Below, piece by piece: positions 50,742 to 63,920 of a stretch of DNA of 64,000 nt (position 1 is its first letter; each line of letters opens with the position of its first letter). Source of the DNA: Centroberyx gerrardi (taxonomy: Eukaryota > Chordata > Actinopteri > Beryciformes > Berycidae); the NCBI RefSeq assembly GCF_048128805.1, contig NC_136008.1, forward strand, positions 15,851,572 through 15,915,571. Direction: 5' to 3'. The notes under the pieces are model-generated. The model made no database searches. It had not been told where the DNA came from and was given only the letters and a program-made list of their open reading frames with translations. The position numbers and the translations under genes were made by a program.

Positions 50742-52897
50742 TTATAGGTTGGAGCGGGTGAGCCAAGGGAACTCCTGGAAATACAAACAGAAAAGCATAA
50801 ATATCAAGCCTCATTCTGAGGAAAAGTGCCACACAATGTTACATCTGTGAGTCCAATTCTGCGTGCTTTTCAGTTTGTTTTATTATAAGAGAAGATGATA
50901 ACCCTCTTGTATGGGCAGGGACCTAGATATATGTTAAAATCTGTTCAGCCTCCACTTTCAAAAACTGAATTTGTGCAGGCAAAAGGAGTTGTTTGTCTTC
51001 AGCCATCATGCAAAAGTCATTCACATTCAGCCTGACAGATATAAACAACATTCAGGGAACAAACAATTGTTCAGTCAGTCAGGCCTTTCTGCTGGCCGAT
51101 CAGATCAGCTCCAGTGTTCGCACCATGGCGCTCTTCACCATGGATACAATCCTCAATACAATCCTCAAACATGTCTGCGAAGGGGTTGCGTGGATACATT
51201 CAACATAAACATAGAGGGCCGTGCTTTCTAATTATGGGGACCCTGAAATAGAAAGGTCAGGTTGGTGTGAGGTGGAGGGATTGTCTGTGGAATACAACAG
51301 TTCTGCGCTGCACCTGGAGCCAGTGGATTACCGTTCAGTAAGGCCTGTCACTCATGCGGCCCTGTGGCCCTGTGAGGAGGAGAGCAGCGCTATGCAGGGT
51401 AAACACCGCGCTGTTTGTTGTCCCACACTAATCACGAACCAAAGCACTATTTCCTTTAATCACGCCTGGCTTTACTGTTGCCTCCGTCAATGTCATTCAA
51501 GCTCATCGCCCGTCTCCTTTCTGTTTTAAATTCTCGGAAGCCGACGGTTACCTACCTGTTGTTTTCTGTCGGAGGCCGGGTCGATGAGCACGTTGAGCAG
51601 ACTGGGCCGCTCCCAGTCACTCAGGCTGAGCTGTAATGCGCTGCGCAGCTCCTCCGCCGTCCTCACTAGGAACCCTCGTCCGCCAAAAGCAGTCATGACC
51701 TCATCGTAGCGCGCCTCAGGTAGGAGCGTCACGGGTGGGGCTCTGAGGAGCAACGTGGCAACACAAGACACCTTTTTATCACAGCACAGCAGGTTAAGTC
51801 AAGGAAACCCATGACAGTCATTGTGCTATGATCCTCGGCCTCATACTGTGTGACTCACATCGTGGTCAGATCTCCCATCTTTGCCATTTCTTTCCATGTC
51901 TCGGGATCCACGCCACTGTATATCCCGTTGTTATTAACCACAATGATGACCACAGGTAGATTATACCTGTAACAAAACAGGAAGAAGGTGAATTACTGTT
52001 GTGCTGTGGGGACTGAGCTGTGCGTATAAACAATAGAAAGAGAGGAAACAAACCAACCTGCACATGGTCTCTACCTCCATGCCAGAGAAGCCGAAGGCAC
52101 TGTCCCCTTCCACACACACGATCCGCTGGCCTTTATTCTGGCTCTTCTCCAGTGCTGCTGCTGCTATGGCAAAGCCAAGCCCAACTCCCATTGTCCCAAA
52201 TGTGCCTGCATCCAACCTGCACATACAGAAACCAACCAAGAACCACAAGATATTAACAGACTTAAAGTAGATCAGTAATGCTTGACCCAATCTGCTACAG
52301 CCAAATTCAGGACATTTGGGCATAGGCATTAAGGGAAATGCAACAAGCCATGTTCATTGTTCATTCAAAAGATCCACCAGGACTTCCTCCAGAGGAGATT
52401 GTATAATACCCTTGTGTCATACAGCATTTGGCCAATCTGCCTTTTCTTTTAAAGCTGCTTGCCATTGGAACAACCTTTCGGCCAATATTAAGAGTTGCCC
52501 TTCCATCCAAGTGAAAACATGGCTTAAAAAGCTAGGCAAACATGCAATCATTAATTTCATGACAAGTAGCTTAGTTGTAATCTTAATGCCTAACTGTAAT
52601 TTGAATGCACCATATCGCTATATGCATAAGCCTTTTAACCGGACACACTATTGAATACCTCCATGTCCGTTGTTTCCTATTTTTGTTATGACATGTGATG
52701 CATTTGTATTGTTATTGTTAATGCTAATGTGCATTGAAAATTGTCAACTTGTATTTATAGTGTTAATTTGTATTGTCATGTGTGGCATATGTATGTAATT
52801 AATTGTAACCTGCCAAGATGACTGCAGATGAAAATGAGCTAAATCTGGTACAATACATCAAATCGCAACATTTATGTTAAATATTGTCCGTTACAAA

Positions 52898-52940
<43 letters not shown>

Positions 52941-55900
52941 AATTGCGGGTGGAAGATATTTGGTGAATTTGGCCTTCAACCTCTGCTTTAATGAGCGAGC
53001 CTTGCCTGTGTCGAGGAAGGTAGTTGTGTAACATTGTGCGTCCAATGTCCATAGTGTTGGCCCCCTCACTGACGATAACACAGTCGTGGGGCAGCAGCTG
53101 GGAGATGTGGTGGAAAACTGTGTAGTAGTTCATGGGCACCGCCGACTGAAGAGCCAGTACCTGGGAGAGAAAAACCAATACAAGTTCCATCAAAATGTAT
53201 CAAATACATTGTTATTACATTATCAGCATATTACATATTGATAAAGAATTGGTGTAACCACTGTAACTACATATAGTAACACATTGTAGGCTTGCCATAG
53301 GTGTCTCAAAACCCACCTTTGATATTTTTGCATTGGCAGCAATCTTCTCCTTCAGTGTGCTCCACCACTCTGTATTGGAGGGATATTTCCAGCCGTCTTT
53401 ACGGACATATTCCAGCAGCTGAGGGAAACAGTGAAGAATTGATAAACACAACTGTTCAATTGCAATTACATCTTCAATACACATCAAGGATCTTATTATG
53501 ACAGAAGCAGACAGACAACAAGGAGAGAGGAATCAAATATGTGTGGGTTGGTTTACAGACTGTGCTGCAGTGAGCGTACCTGAGAGACAATAGCATTGAT
53601 GTCACCAAGGAGAGCAACAGCAGGTCTCACATTGTTCCCCATCTCCTCAGCACAAAGGTCAACCTACACACAGAGTACAAGTGTGTTATGTTGCTCCAGA
53701 ATACCGGAGGCAACTGTGAAACATTCCAAATATAGAAATATAGAAATGACCAAACCTAGAAATACAGGACTGCATTTCCCTGTTGATATCAAGGAATTAC
53801 CACACAATACTGGAAATTGACATCAAACACACCATCCTCCAAGGCACACAATGTTGATTTTACATGAATCAAAGACACTTGGAATTCAGAAAACCTTGGC
53901 TTGACCATTTACATACCTGGATGACTTTGACATGTGGGTCAAATCTAGGTGGGAGGCCGAAGTGCAGGATCCAGTTCAACCTGGCTCCAAGCAGAACCAC
54001 AACATCAGCCTGGAGCAGAGCTCTTGGTGAGAGGAACACAGGCGGAGGAGGAGGAGGAGGAGGAGGAGGAGGGGCGATGTTGGGTCGAGATAGGAAGTAA
54101 AAACAAATAACAACAAATTGAATATAATATTATACATAATGCTGAAAAACGAAACTTTACTGTAAGCACTGAACACATAAATCAAGTGAGTGTGTAGTCG
54201 TGGAGGGGAGGCTGACCTGGAGCGAGCAGCAGCCACACAGTTGGGGTGGTCATCAGGCAGCACCCCTTTCCCCATGGGGGTGGGCAGGAAGGGCAGGCCG
54301 CTCCTCTCCACCAGCTCCCTCAGAGCAGCTTCTGCTCGGCCGTAGGCGGCTCCTGTTGGGTGAGACGTCACTAATAAAACACATGACTGATCAACTGAAC
54401 CCCTCTGGAGAGCTTTGATGACTTGAACAGGTTTCTAAATTCTTGACAAAAGATCTTGTGTATGTGAAAATTACTTAGATTGAAAGTGATGAGATTTGTT
54501 CCACCAGACAACTAAATTTAAATTCTGTTTTCTGAATTTGTATGGAATTACTGAATGTATTCAAGTTGAAACTGATCAAACTCATGATGCATTTACCAAG
54601 TTTTTATACTATTAAAACAATATTGCGTTGAAAAGTCGTTTTGTCGTTTTGTTTTCTTTAAGATATTAAATTGATACTGGTACTGATTTGTTCTGATTTG
54701 ACTTGGTGTTCTACATTTAGACTTGGGACTTGACTTGAGACTTGTGCCTCAAGACTTGAGACTGACATGGGACTTGGTCACACCTCTGCCTGATATGGCC
54801 GGTGTGTTGTACTGACGGAGGGAGGTAAAGGTATCTAGCCCATTTCAAGTGATGATTCCAAGAGAGAAAGGACAGTCTTTGTTTTGACGTTACCTTTGCC
54901 AATGATGACTAAGGGCCTTTTAGCTCCTTTCAAGACAGAAAGAGCTTCTGTGATCGCTGTGTGATCAGCCAAACTCACTGGAGGGGGTGGACAGCAGGAC
55001 ACGACTCTGGCAGGAGGAAGGCACTGCTTTTAATATTTTTATATACACCTGTGATCATAAAACTGACACTACACAGAAAAAAAGTTACAAAATATGAAAT
55101 AATTCTAGGCGTGAAAATGACAACAAACCTGACGTTGCTCCTGTTGACTTTAGCGTTGACCATATCACCTGAGATGTCCACATAGCAGGCGCCTGGACGC
55201 CCGTACATGCTTGTGCGAACTGCCTACGAGCAACCAAGCACCATAACACTTATACATTTGTGTAACTATCATCTTATTATACAAAATGTCTTGCACTTTG
55301 GGTCTGTCAAATGACTAAAGGAGTCCATTACCAGGCTGCAATATAGCAAGTGAGACTGATGAAGTAGACCAGACATGCAGTGTAACAACAGGCTGTTTTA
55401 TGTTACCTTTTCTATCACTGAGGGGATGGCCTCCAGACTGCTGGGTCTAGCAGAGAACTTGCTATACAGCCGACATGCTTCAACCTAGCAACAAATGACA
55501 ACAATTTCAATTCATGCTCCATAGTGTGAAAATCCATATAGTGGCTGGCGCACATTACCTGAGGAAACTCTTGAAAGGCTCCTGTTGTTTCTTGGTTTTG
55601 ATCTGAAGATCCCCCGATGACAACCACTGGCCTGTACAATGATAAAACAGTATAAACTTGATGATCCAAGTCCACAACTAGCATGTTAGAATTGCAATAA
55701 GCGATAAAAACAAAATCAGTTACCAGCAGTTCATGTTAGCATTGGCCATTCCACCAAGTGCATGGATGAGTCCGGGACCAGACACAACCAGGCAGGCACC
55801 TGGCCTGGACACAGATAACCACAGGAGACAGCGACATGTAAGTGATACAAACTGACACTTAACTGCTCAGTGAACGAGATGATTCAGTTAGTAACTGATA

Positions 55901-56498
55901 GGTGAACAAACCGTCCAGTAAGGTATCCAATAGCAGATGCTGCATAGCAGGCCTGTTGGGTGGCAGAATTAATTTCATAGAATTAAAACTCCCATTATTT
56001 TTTTAATCAGTGCAAATAAATAGTAGTATTTAATATCTGAAACAAGTATTTTACCGCTTGTTCGTTGCGCATTCCCACATACTTGATCCCAGCTGCCTGA
56101 GCAGCCATGGCGACTTCAATGACAGGAACACCAACAATCCCAAACATATACTCCACATCCTGCAGAGAGATCACTGCTGGGATAACTGCTCTTTAATACA
56201 ACAACACTGAACATTTACTTTACTAACCCTTTTGTGGAAGTCAGAAGGTAAATAACGAGCCTTTCCCCTAACATATCAAGTTTATCAAACTTGACAGCGG
56301 AGCACATGACCTTTGACACACTTTTTGCACCCTGCGCGTCGTTAATGTTAAATTTCGATACTGCAACAGCATGAAAGCTGACTGAAATTATTTTTTTCGG
56401 TTAAAACGCTTTATGAAAATATTCTCAATGTTTTCAAACGATCTTACCTGAGCTTTAAGAGCCTCGGCAATCAACTGAGCTCCTGTCACCTCCTCCAT
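50742..56498 (-). CDS. hacl1: 2-hydroxyacyl-CoA lyase 1 (peroxisomal, thiamine diphosphate-dependent)
   Basis: Seventeen exons on the minus strand: 56498-56448, 56159-56055, 55952-55912, 55804-55724, 55631-55559, 55484-55407, 55223-55129, 55006-54894, 54352-54217, 54022-53917, 53663-53580, 53418-53317, 53160-53006, 52216-52058, 51966-51859, 51742-51556, 50774-50742; 568 residues (human 578 by memory). It cleaves 2-hydroxyacyl-CoA in peroxisomal alpha-oxidation, for example of phytanic acid. Seen: a catalytic-type Glu in [47 protein letters not shown]; the cofactor motif GDSAFGFS to VVNNNGIY; and a C-terminal tripeptide SNL as peroxisomal signal. The intron after 53006 uses a GC donor. Oxalyl-CoA decarboxylase-like family proteins are the nearest alternative. 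Confidence 0.96.
52316..52942 (+). mobile_element. 3' end of an L2-like LINE in a hacl1 intron
   Basis: The plus strand encodes [20 protein letters not shown] and then [16 protein letters not shown], resembling the conserved C terminus of L2/Rex-type LINE proteins. A non-coding tail follows and ends in CAAATAAATAAATAA repeats at 52899-52942. The microsatellite is thus best read as the LINE's own tail. The element is antisense to hacl1. Confidence 0.65.
54039..54071. repeat. (GGA)n tract in hacl1 intron
   Basis: About eleven GGA/GAG triplets lie just past the exon ending at 54022. Minus-strand translations give a false poly-leucine ORF. Confidence 0.9.
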
Positions 56499-58835
56499 GG
56501 CTGTGCAACAAGGATACTGTAACTGTTAGAGCCAACACGAAATGTTAGCCTACTGTATTCCTGTAGAGCTGCAACTGTCATAAACTACTGTAGCTACCGA
56601 CTAACTAACGTGTTGACTGTGTTGTCTCCTAGAATGCATAACCTGACCCGTTACTATCACTTCCGGGTTGCAAGCCAATCACGTGTAGCGCTGTGTTCGC
56701 GTTACCCATTCATACAACACCGGGATTGAGAGACATCAATTTTATGTGGAAAAAGGGACCAGAGAAGAATCGGACACAGTGACAATCTCAAAAGTATGAA
56801 TAATACGAATCCTTCTCACTTTTGACTCAATCTTAGTTATCTAAACTTGTCAGTTAATATTTTTGCAATGACACAAAAATGTACCAAATTCTATTTAATC
56901 TCACATCCTAAATTGTGTTGATTTCCAAGAAGAATGTGTTGAATCCCATTTGTTTCTCCTCTAGTAATGCTGCCCTTTTATATACTGCCACCACACTGTC
57001 ATAACTTCATCTGTATTACTGACATCAATACTAGCCACGTTAAATTAAAACCCTAAAAGCTATTACTAAACGGGGGCAATTCTTTATTAATTAAATAATT
57101 ACAAATTATATAATTACTACATATGTATAGCACTTTTCCTAACAAAGTGCTGTAAAATAAAAACACCAAAGCTATCACATTAACAAATATCAACTGCTGC
57201 CTCCACTTATCCACCCCAGCAGACCAAATATTGCTGGACTATGTAACTGATATTATCATTACAAGACAAAATTACATAATATTTACATTATGTTTGAGGT
57301 TTGATTCTTAAGTGCACCATCAAATTAAAGCCAAAAGGACACCTTATACTGCTGGCTGTTTAGATATCACTCAGTAAATTATACTATATTGGACTTCAAT
57401 CATATTAGTGCCTGGGAATTAGCTTTCAGTATAATATAGGCAGTTAATTATGTATTTAGACATATCAATCTGCCTAATGTGTGCCATTTATTTTGACATT
57501 GTTAAAGGGAATACTCCATAAAAGACTCATGTTCATTATTAAATAACTCATTTATTTATTACTCATAAAATATACAGCAATCTCAGGTACTGAAAGAATT
57601 CATGGGAGCATTGAATTCACAGTCATAATTTCTATATACATGCTAGTTTCATCCCTCTTGAAGAAAAATCAAGGAAAAGAAAAAAATCATCTCCTTTTCC
57701 ACTTTGATGAAGCTAGCAAATGTATTGTACATATTTCCAGTTAAAATGATTTTTTTAAAGACAAAACCAGGGAGTTTTGAATCATGTAGGATTGAGTGGT
57801 TTCTTTTTTGAAGTTAAAGCAAGCAAAACCTGTCAAGGAACATTGACTAATATAAGAGCAAAAATATCATTCTAACAGAAAATAAATCAAATGCTGTCCT
57901 ACCATTGGTTTACAGTGTTTCTTCCTCACAAAGCAAGGCATGCTGAGCCTCATATACCTCCGTATTGGATCAGTGCTTTTTACAAATGTTGTAGTACTTA
58001 CCTAGTGTGCATCATTGTTTACTTTTACAGCTGCCCCTACAAACCATCTTTTCTCAGTAACTAATGAAGGCACAAAATGATGACTTATAAATAGAACTGA
58101 AAGTACACAAATAATTTATTTATGAAAGACTAAACCGCAATGGACAATTCAATATACAAAGGTAAGGTTGATCAACTTAAAAGTAACCTGTTGCACATAC
58201 CAAATATTTTTAAATTACTCAGGTCAGTAAATATGATTTTTTTTTCTAGAGGGCAAGGAGTTTAAGACATGAATATGGGTATATTAAAACTTTGATCTTA
58301 AAAAATAAACGATTTTCCCCCTATATGAATTACAGACTTGGAGGATAAGTGCGTTCTGACGGTTGTAGTGTGCGGATATCAGCCTCCTATAGCTCCTCAC
58401 AAAAATTACAAAAATGAAACCTGGCTCGTTTTTTGTCAATCAATTAACCCAAAAATTCTCAATCCCATTTATACAGTTAAAACTGGCTTAAAACGCTTCC
58501 ACATCTTTTGGTCCCTGTCGGTTTTGCTCTCTGTGAAGTGCTACTAATCCCTCTTCAACGTGTTATTGCCGTAAAAAGATCGCAGTCCGCCCAACACGTA
58601 CAGTTTGTAGCACTCAGGAAGTCGGTGTGTTGGTAAAGCAGCAGGTAGCTGGAGTCCAGTATCTGCTGGAAGGACACCTGGTGCTGGACGAGGTCGGGAT
58701 GAGTGTGGGCCAGCCTGCTGCACCTCCTCCCTCTCTTGCTCTCTGGGGGACTCTTAAGGCTCCTGTGTGGGCTTGTCTCTTCTCCTGCCCTCCCAAGCTG
58801 GCGGTGGGTGATTTTAAGACACAGTGTGTGTTGTA

Positions 58836-58881
<46 letters not shown>

Positions 58882-58927
58882 TGTGTGTTTTATGCATCTG
58901 TCGCTTCCTCCTGCACCGGGCCGGCCC
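56499..58927. other. hacl1 promoter region and ankrd28 3' UTR
   Basis: The 2.4 kb between the hacl1 start and the ankrd28 stop codon holds no biotinidase (BTD) gene, unlike human. Possible minus-strand polyadenylation signals (AATAAATAAA) at 57551-57560 would give ankrd28 a 3' UTR of about 1.4 kb. The 58839-58890 microsatellite would then be transcribed. Confidence 0.45.
58839..58890. repeat. (TG)n microsatellite, probably in ankrd28 3' UTR
   Basis: About 24 TG units lie 40-90 bp past the ankrd28 stop codon. In the mRNA it would read as (CA)n. The long ORFs around it in other frames are not genes. Confidence 0.85.
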
Positions 58928-61900
58928 TCAGTATGTCTCTGAATCTGAGTCGTTGAGCTCCTCGTCCTTGTAGAAGCCGTCGTGGTGGCCGATGTTGTTG
59001 AAGCTGCAGTAGGAGCTGTGCTCGCTGCGCAGCACGGGCAGGCTGTCGAAGGTGACGCTCTTGGAGGGGCTGGTGGTGTAGTGGTTAATGGCACTGAAAG
59101 GGAGGGTAGGTGCCGGGGCGCAGGGGGACACAGGCATCATGGTGGCTAGGATGAGGGCTAGGCAGTCTGCCACGTCTTTGTTGGGGGCACAAGCCAAGGC
59201 GGGTGTGTAACCTGGAACAATGACAGTGTACCAGTGAGAGTGACATACTATGCAACAACAGGGTAAGAAATTAACTTTTTTTTCCAGAAGGCATTTTTTG
59301 CTCCCTTGATCTGAATTTGATCCTTTTCAGTTACCTGGTCCTAACCAGAAACTTTGACTCTTTAATGTTGCCTATAGTGATTTCTTTCTAATCCGTCGTG
59401 TCATTATTGAAAGAGAGAACATGTAAAAAAATTTCTAATAATATGACCAGCTCAGCTTTCAAACAAGGCCATGCTCATCTACGGCCGTGTCCAATGCTTG
59501 GTCCAAACAACGGGCATCAGTATTTATGTTTGCATGCCGTTGTACATCAGGTAAACTCCAGGTGCTTAGCGACTTAATGATGCTGCTTAGCCTCATTTGA
59601 GCGACATATCTGGCAACCAATGAAACTTAACGTTCAAAGGTTGAACACATTTCGATTAGAGCACATTGTTCAGCTCTGTCTCAGGTTTCAAGACCTTCCA
59701 GCTACAGTGGATGGGAGGTCTAGCTCGCTAGACCATAATGATGACCATAATATGCCACAGATCATAAAGTGCCACATGTCCTACACTTCTTTCTCACTGC
59801 TGGAAACTCGCTGCAGGCCTTACAGAACAGGATGGTGCCGTTTTCCCCACTCTCTGTCCCCAACCAGTCCATCTTCCACCCCTCCATTGTTGAGTTTCTC
59901 ACCATATTGGTCGTTTTATTTTTCTTGGCGCAGTGGTTTGTGTTGGGTCGGCATTTTCTTGTACGGCTGGCTGCCTGCTGCCAAACATTTTCTACTGCTT
60001 CAGGCTGTGCACTCGGTTGGTTTCTGATCAAAAACCGCTGCATTTTTTTTCCACCCAGAATGCACCGGAAAGAATCCCCCAGTCAAAAGCTCCCACAATA
60101 TACCCTACGGTGGCCTGCAGAGGACAGTGGTCGCTTTCAGGAGCAACCATCAGCACGCAAGTTTTACTGGCATGGCTAAAATCAATCCTGATGTTAAATG
60201 CAAAGTGATGCTAAATAGTAAGGGAACAACGTTATCATGAATCTCACCGTTTTCATCGACTGCAAGTACACTGGCTCCCTTCGCAAGCAGCTCTTGCACC
60301 ACCACAGTCAGACCATTTCTTGCAGCCACGTGAAGAGGCCTTAAGGAAAAATAAAACAGATATACTCACATGAAAGTCAATATTCTAAAATTTATATCAC
60401 TACAGTAATAACCCAAGACCCCAACAGTAAACCACCAACACTACCAGTCCACTGTATCACACAGATGTAGCAGGGGATATGACACTAATGCAGTACAAGT
60501 GATACATACGTCTGTAAGGCGGCGTTAGTGGCATTGATGAGGTTCCTGTCTGTAATCTTCTCCAATATCAACAAGGCACTGGTTTCATGTCCCTATAGAA
60601 AATAAGTCAAATACAGTTAGAAGAATATAAAAAAACAACAACCAAATATGACATGAATAATATTGTATATATCAACAGAAGTATCCAATTGTACACATTA
60701 GCTGCTGTAGAATGGAACAACAGCGCCATCAAATGGCAATACACACCTTACTGCAGGCAAGATGAAGTGCAGTGTTCTTCACCGCATCCTGCAGAGTGAG
60801 ATCTGCTTTTGCACTGCTCACCAGCAGCTCTAAACAGGGAGTGTGAGAAAGTGAAAGAGAGAGCAAGAGGGAAAACAAGTTGAAGTCTATTCTGCACTGC
60901 ACAGATTATTTCGTCCCACAGTGATATTTTCCAGTCAGGTGGTAAGGCAGCGGGGCATTCGTACCGACAGCGTTGGTCTGGCCATTCTCGGCAGCCATCA
61001 TGAGTGGGGTCTTCCCTGTGGCATCGATGCTGTTGACCTGAGCGTTGTGGCCCAGCAGCAGCTGCAGACACTCCACATGGTCAGTGAAGGCTGCTGCATG
61101 CAGGGGGGTCCTGCAGAAACAACATGAGCAAAGGATTCCTTTTCAATGAGGCAATCTTTTTTGAGAGACCAGGATAAACTGATTGTGACTTATGCACTCA
61201 CTAGAAACAGGAGTGCTGGCTTCTAAGTAGAGCTATTCCTGAACCTATAATTAATCATTCAACCTATACAGAATATGAACTTTTAATTTACTAGACTAGT
61301 GTGCTCACCTGTTTTTAGTGTCTGTAGCATTGACAATGGCAGGGCCCAGAGTATCTATCAGCATCTCAGCAGCACCTTCATTGTCATGGATCCTACAGAA
61401 GAGAGAGAATACCATTATTTTATCTGCTAGAGGTTGCTCTGTCCTCAGATGCGGTTATCAAAATGGAAGGCAGCAGGGGATCTTACACAGCACAGTGGAG
61501 GGGGCTGAAGGAATTGCCCTCCGTCTTGTGGAAAACCTCCTGTTCCAGCAGGACCTCCACACACGTATCATGACCTAGAGGACAGAAAGCGTCAACCAGG
61601 GCCAGATTTTGACAATCACCGCTCTACAAAGACATTTTTCCAACTAAAACATTTTTCTAAATGTAAAAATTGGATGCACAAGAAAATGTATAAGCATGAG
61701 CTATGAAAATTGTAGTTGCCCATGCCTACTTTGAATCTCAACTTGCACATGGTCCTTTGTCACTATTGTAGCAGCATGCCTATCTTCAGGAGCATATGTT
61801 ACTAATTTGGCACCACTGTGGAGCCCTGGCTACAGTAAATATGAAACCGTAGGGACTGACTGTACGAACTGTTATATGAGCCGTTGATTTAGATAAAAAT

Positions 61901-63920
61901 ATCAGATGTACAATTTCCATAAATCTATGTTTTTAAGCTGTCACTTTATTACAAATATCTCTAAACCATAGTGTCTGTACCATTGTAGCAGGCCCAGTGC
62001 AGAGGGGTGTAGCCTTGGTTGTCTGTAAGGACAGGAAGTGTTTCCACTGATTGGGCAGCATGCAGCAGGCCTCCCAGTACCCCAATGTGTCCACATGCCG
62101 CTGCCAGGTGGACCGGGGTACGCCCTTTACAGTCCCGCACCAGGAAGTTGGCGCTGTGCTGAAGCAAGGCCTCCACACATTCCTCGTGGCCAGTCACTGC
62201 CTGAGGACAGACAGGAGGGGATGTTAGTGTCACTACTGACGACTGATCATACACTGAATGACTTCTGATTTGATAAGAACAACTGACTCGAGTATTGGAG
62301 TTTATCTTTTCCGCAGCTGAGAAGGAACATTTGTGCGTATGTGTACGTGTAGGGCTGGGTACCGACCAAATCGCTTTAGAACCATTGACTCTCGAAACAT
62401 TCAGTGGCAAAGTTTGGTACTTTAATGGTTAATCTTACATCGTCTTCCATCTACTCACCATACCTGTTCTAAAACCTGAGGTGACTGCTAATTGGTTCGC
62501 TAGGCAACTACTAGCCACAGGCAGGAAAAACAAACTTGTTCACGCATCACTACACCTTCATCTCTCAGTTTGCTCAGATTAAGCACACAATGTCGCAGAA
62601 GCTGATAGAGATAATAATAACAATAGTGATGCACAATGAGCAGCTAGAGGCAAGAGAGCTGTAGTGTGTGTGACTCCAAGAAAAAAAAAAGTGACAAAAT
62701 TGCTTGTTTTCTTTTTTAAACCATTTAAAGCTATTAAACAGTTTTAATAGCTGTAATTAAATCTTGAATCTGATCATGTGGATTAAACCAAAGTGTGATT
62801 TTCTCTTATATTGTAAAATTGCATTTTTAACAAATAGTTTGTTCATAAGACCTTGTTTTATACTGTTAAAGTGAAGAAAAAAAATAAATACATAAAAATT
62901 TCACACTTACAAGTTCAAATTTCGTTTAGTTGGCAAAATTATATGATGAGTCAAAATTTAGGCCATTGCATTGCATATGTTTTTATTCGAAAAGTACAGT
63001 TTGGTACTACTGGTATCAAATTAAGGTACCGGTATCAAAAATTGTCCCAGCCCTATGTATGCGTGTGTATGCAAGAATGGCAAGATGATCTCCTTACTCC
63101 TCTGTGCAGAGCCGTCCTGCCCCACTTGTCTTTGGCTTCTACACTGGCTCCCTTATTGAGCAGAGAATACACACAGTCTGTGTGTCCGCTTAGCACCGAC
63201 AGCATCAGAGGGGTTCTGAGAGACAATAGGCAATAACGTCAGTCATTAGCTTGCAACTTTATTACAAGTAAAAAAATAAATAAAATTCACAACCAAGTTT
63301 TACTTACTGTCCGTTCCCATCTTGAATGTCAACCGCACTTTGAAGATCAGCATTTCCGATCAGCAAACGCAAACATTCTGAATGGCCGTTAGTAGCTGCG
63401 GGGAATGAAGAACACTCCATTAGCATTACTCCATTATTCTGTATTTGACGCTACAAAATCAAATAGAGGCAAACAATTGTGCCGATTACAGTTTGAGCGA
63501 GCTATCAAGTTCCAGGTCCAATACCTGCAGCGTGGATGGGGGTTCGCTTCAGGGTGAAGTCTTTGACCAGGATGGAGGCTCCCTGGTTGATGAGGACGTC
63601 CACACACTCCACATGGCCCTTGAAGGCAGCCAGGTCTAGAGGTGTTCGCCCCTGGCTGTTCCTCACATCCAGGTCCAGCAGAGACTGTACCAGCACCTCC
63701 ATAGCATGGTGGTGGCCATGGTATGCCTAAAAAAAGAACAAAAATGTCCAGCATGAACACGTCTACATCAAAGATAATGACAATAACTCATGTACTCCTG
63801 ACATGGCAGCCGACAACAATGTACAATGGAAGCAGTATTACTCACAGCAAGGTGCAGGGGGCTGATGGGGGCTCTGACATCAGAGTCATTCAGGATGTCT
63901 GTCCCTGAGGTTTCCATTAG
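58928..63920 (-). CDS. ankrd28: Ankyrin-repeat protein ANKRD28 (PP6 regulatory subunit), C-terminal part
   Basis: Twelve exons on the minus strand, entering from the right edge: 63920-63846, 63726-63525, 63395-63308, 63215-63098, 62200-61981, 61574-61487, 61392-61309, 61110-60965, 60829-60747, 60592-60510, 60339-60248, 59211-58928. Phases agree. They encode about a dozen ankyrin repeats ([61 protein letters not shown]), then the tail [20 protein letters not shown] and the end LNDSDSETY. That end matches ANKRD28 rather than ANKRD44 or ANKRD52. ANKRD28 is a regulatory subunit of protein phosphatase 6 and has been linked to cell migration and ER-Golgi traffic. The N-terminal repeats and start lie beyond 64000. 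Fish duplicates (a or b) cannot be separated here. Confidence 0.94.
59212..60247. other. Last intron of ankrd28
   Basis: Overlapping open frames occur on both strands around 59620-60208 but no domain is recognised. A minus-strand frame at 60043-59762 contains GWKMDWL and [12 protein letters not shown], vaguely like the zinc-finger leader of hAT-type transposon proteins. It may be a remnant of a mobile element. Confidence 0.3.
62350..63055. mobile_element. hAT-like MITE in ankrd28 intron
   Basis: Terminal inverted repeats TAGGGCTGGG (62350-62359) and CCCAGCCCTA (63046-63055) bound a 706-bp AT-rich segment with no ORF. Flanking octamers TGTACGTG and TGTATGCG agree at 6 of 8 positions, as expected for an aged 8-bp hAT target duplication. 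Subterminal GGTACCG-type motifs occur near both ends. Confidence 0.65.

Noticed and set aside
53976-54371. 131-codon minus-strand ORF reading through hacl1
   Set aside because: It runs from one true hacl1 exon through a GGA-repeat intron. The poly-leucine part is intronic.
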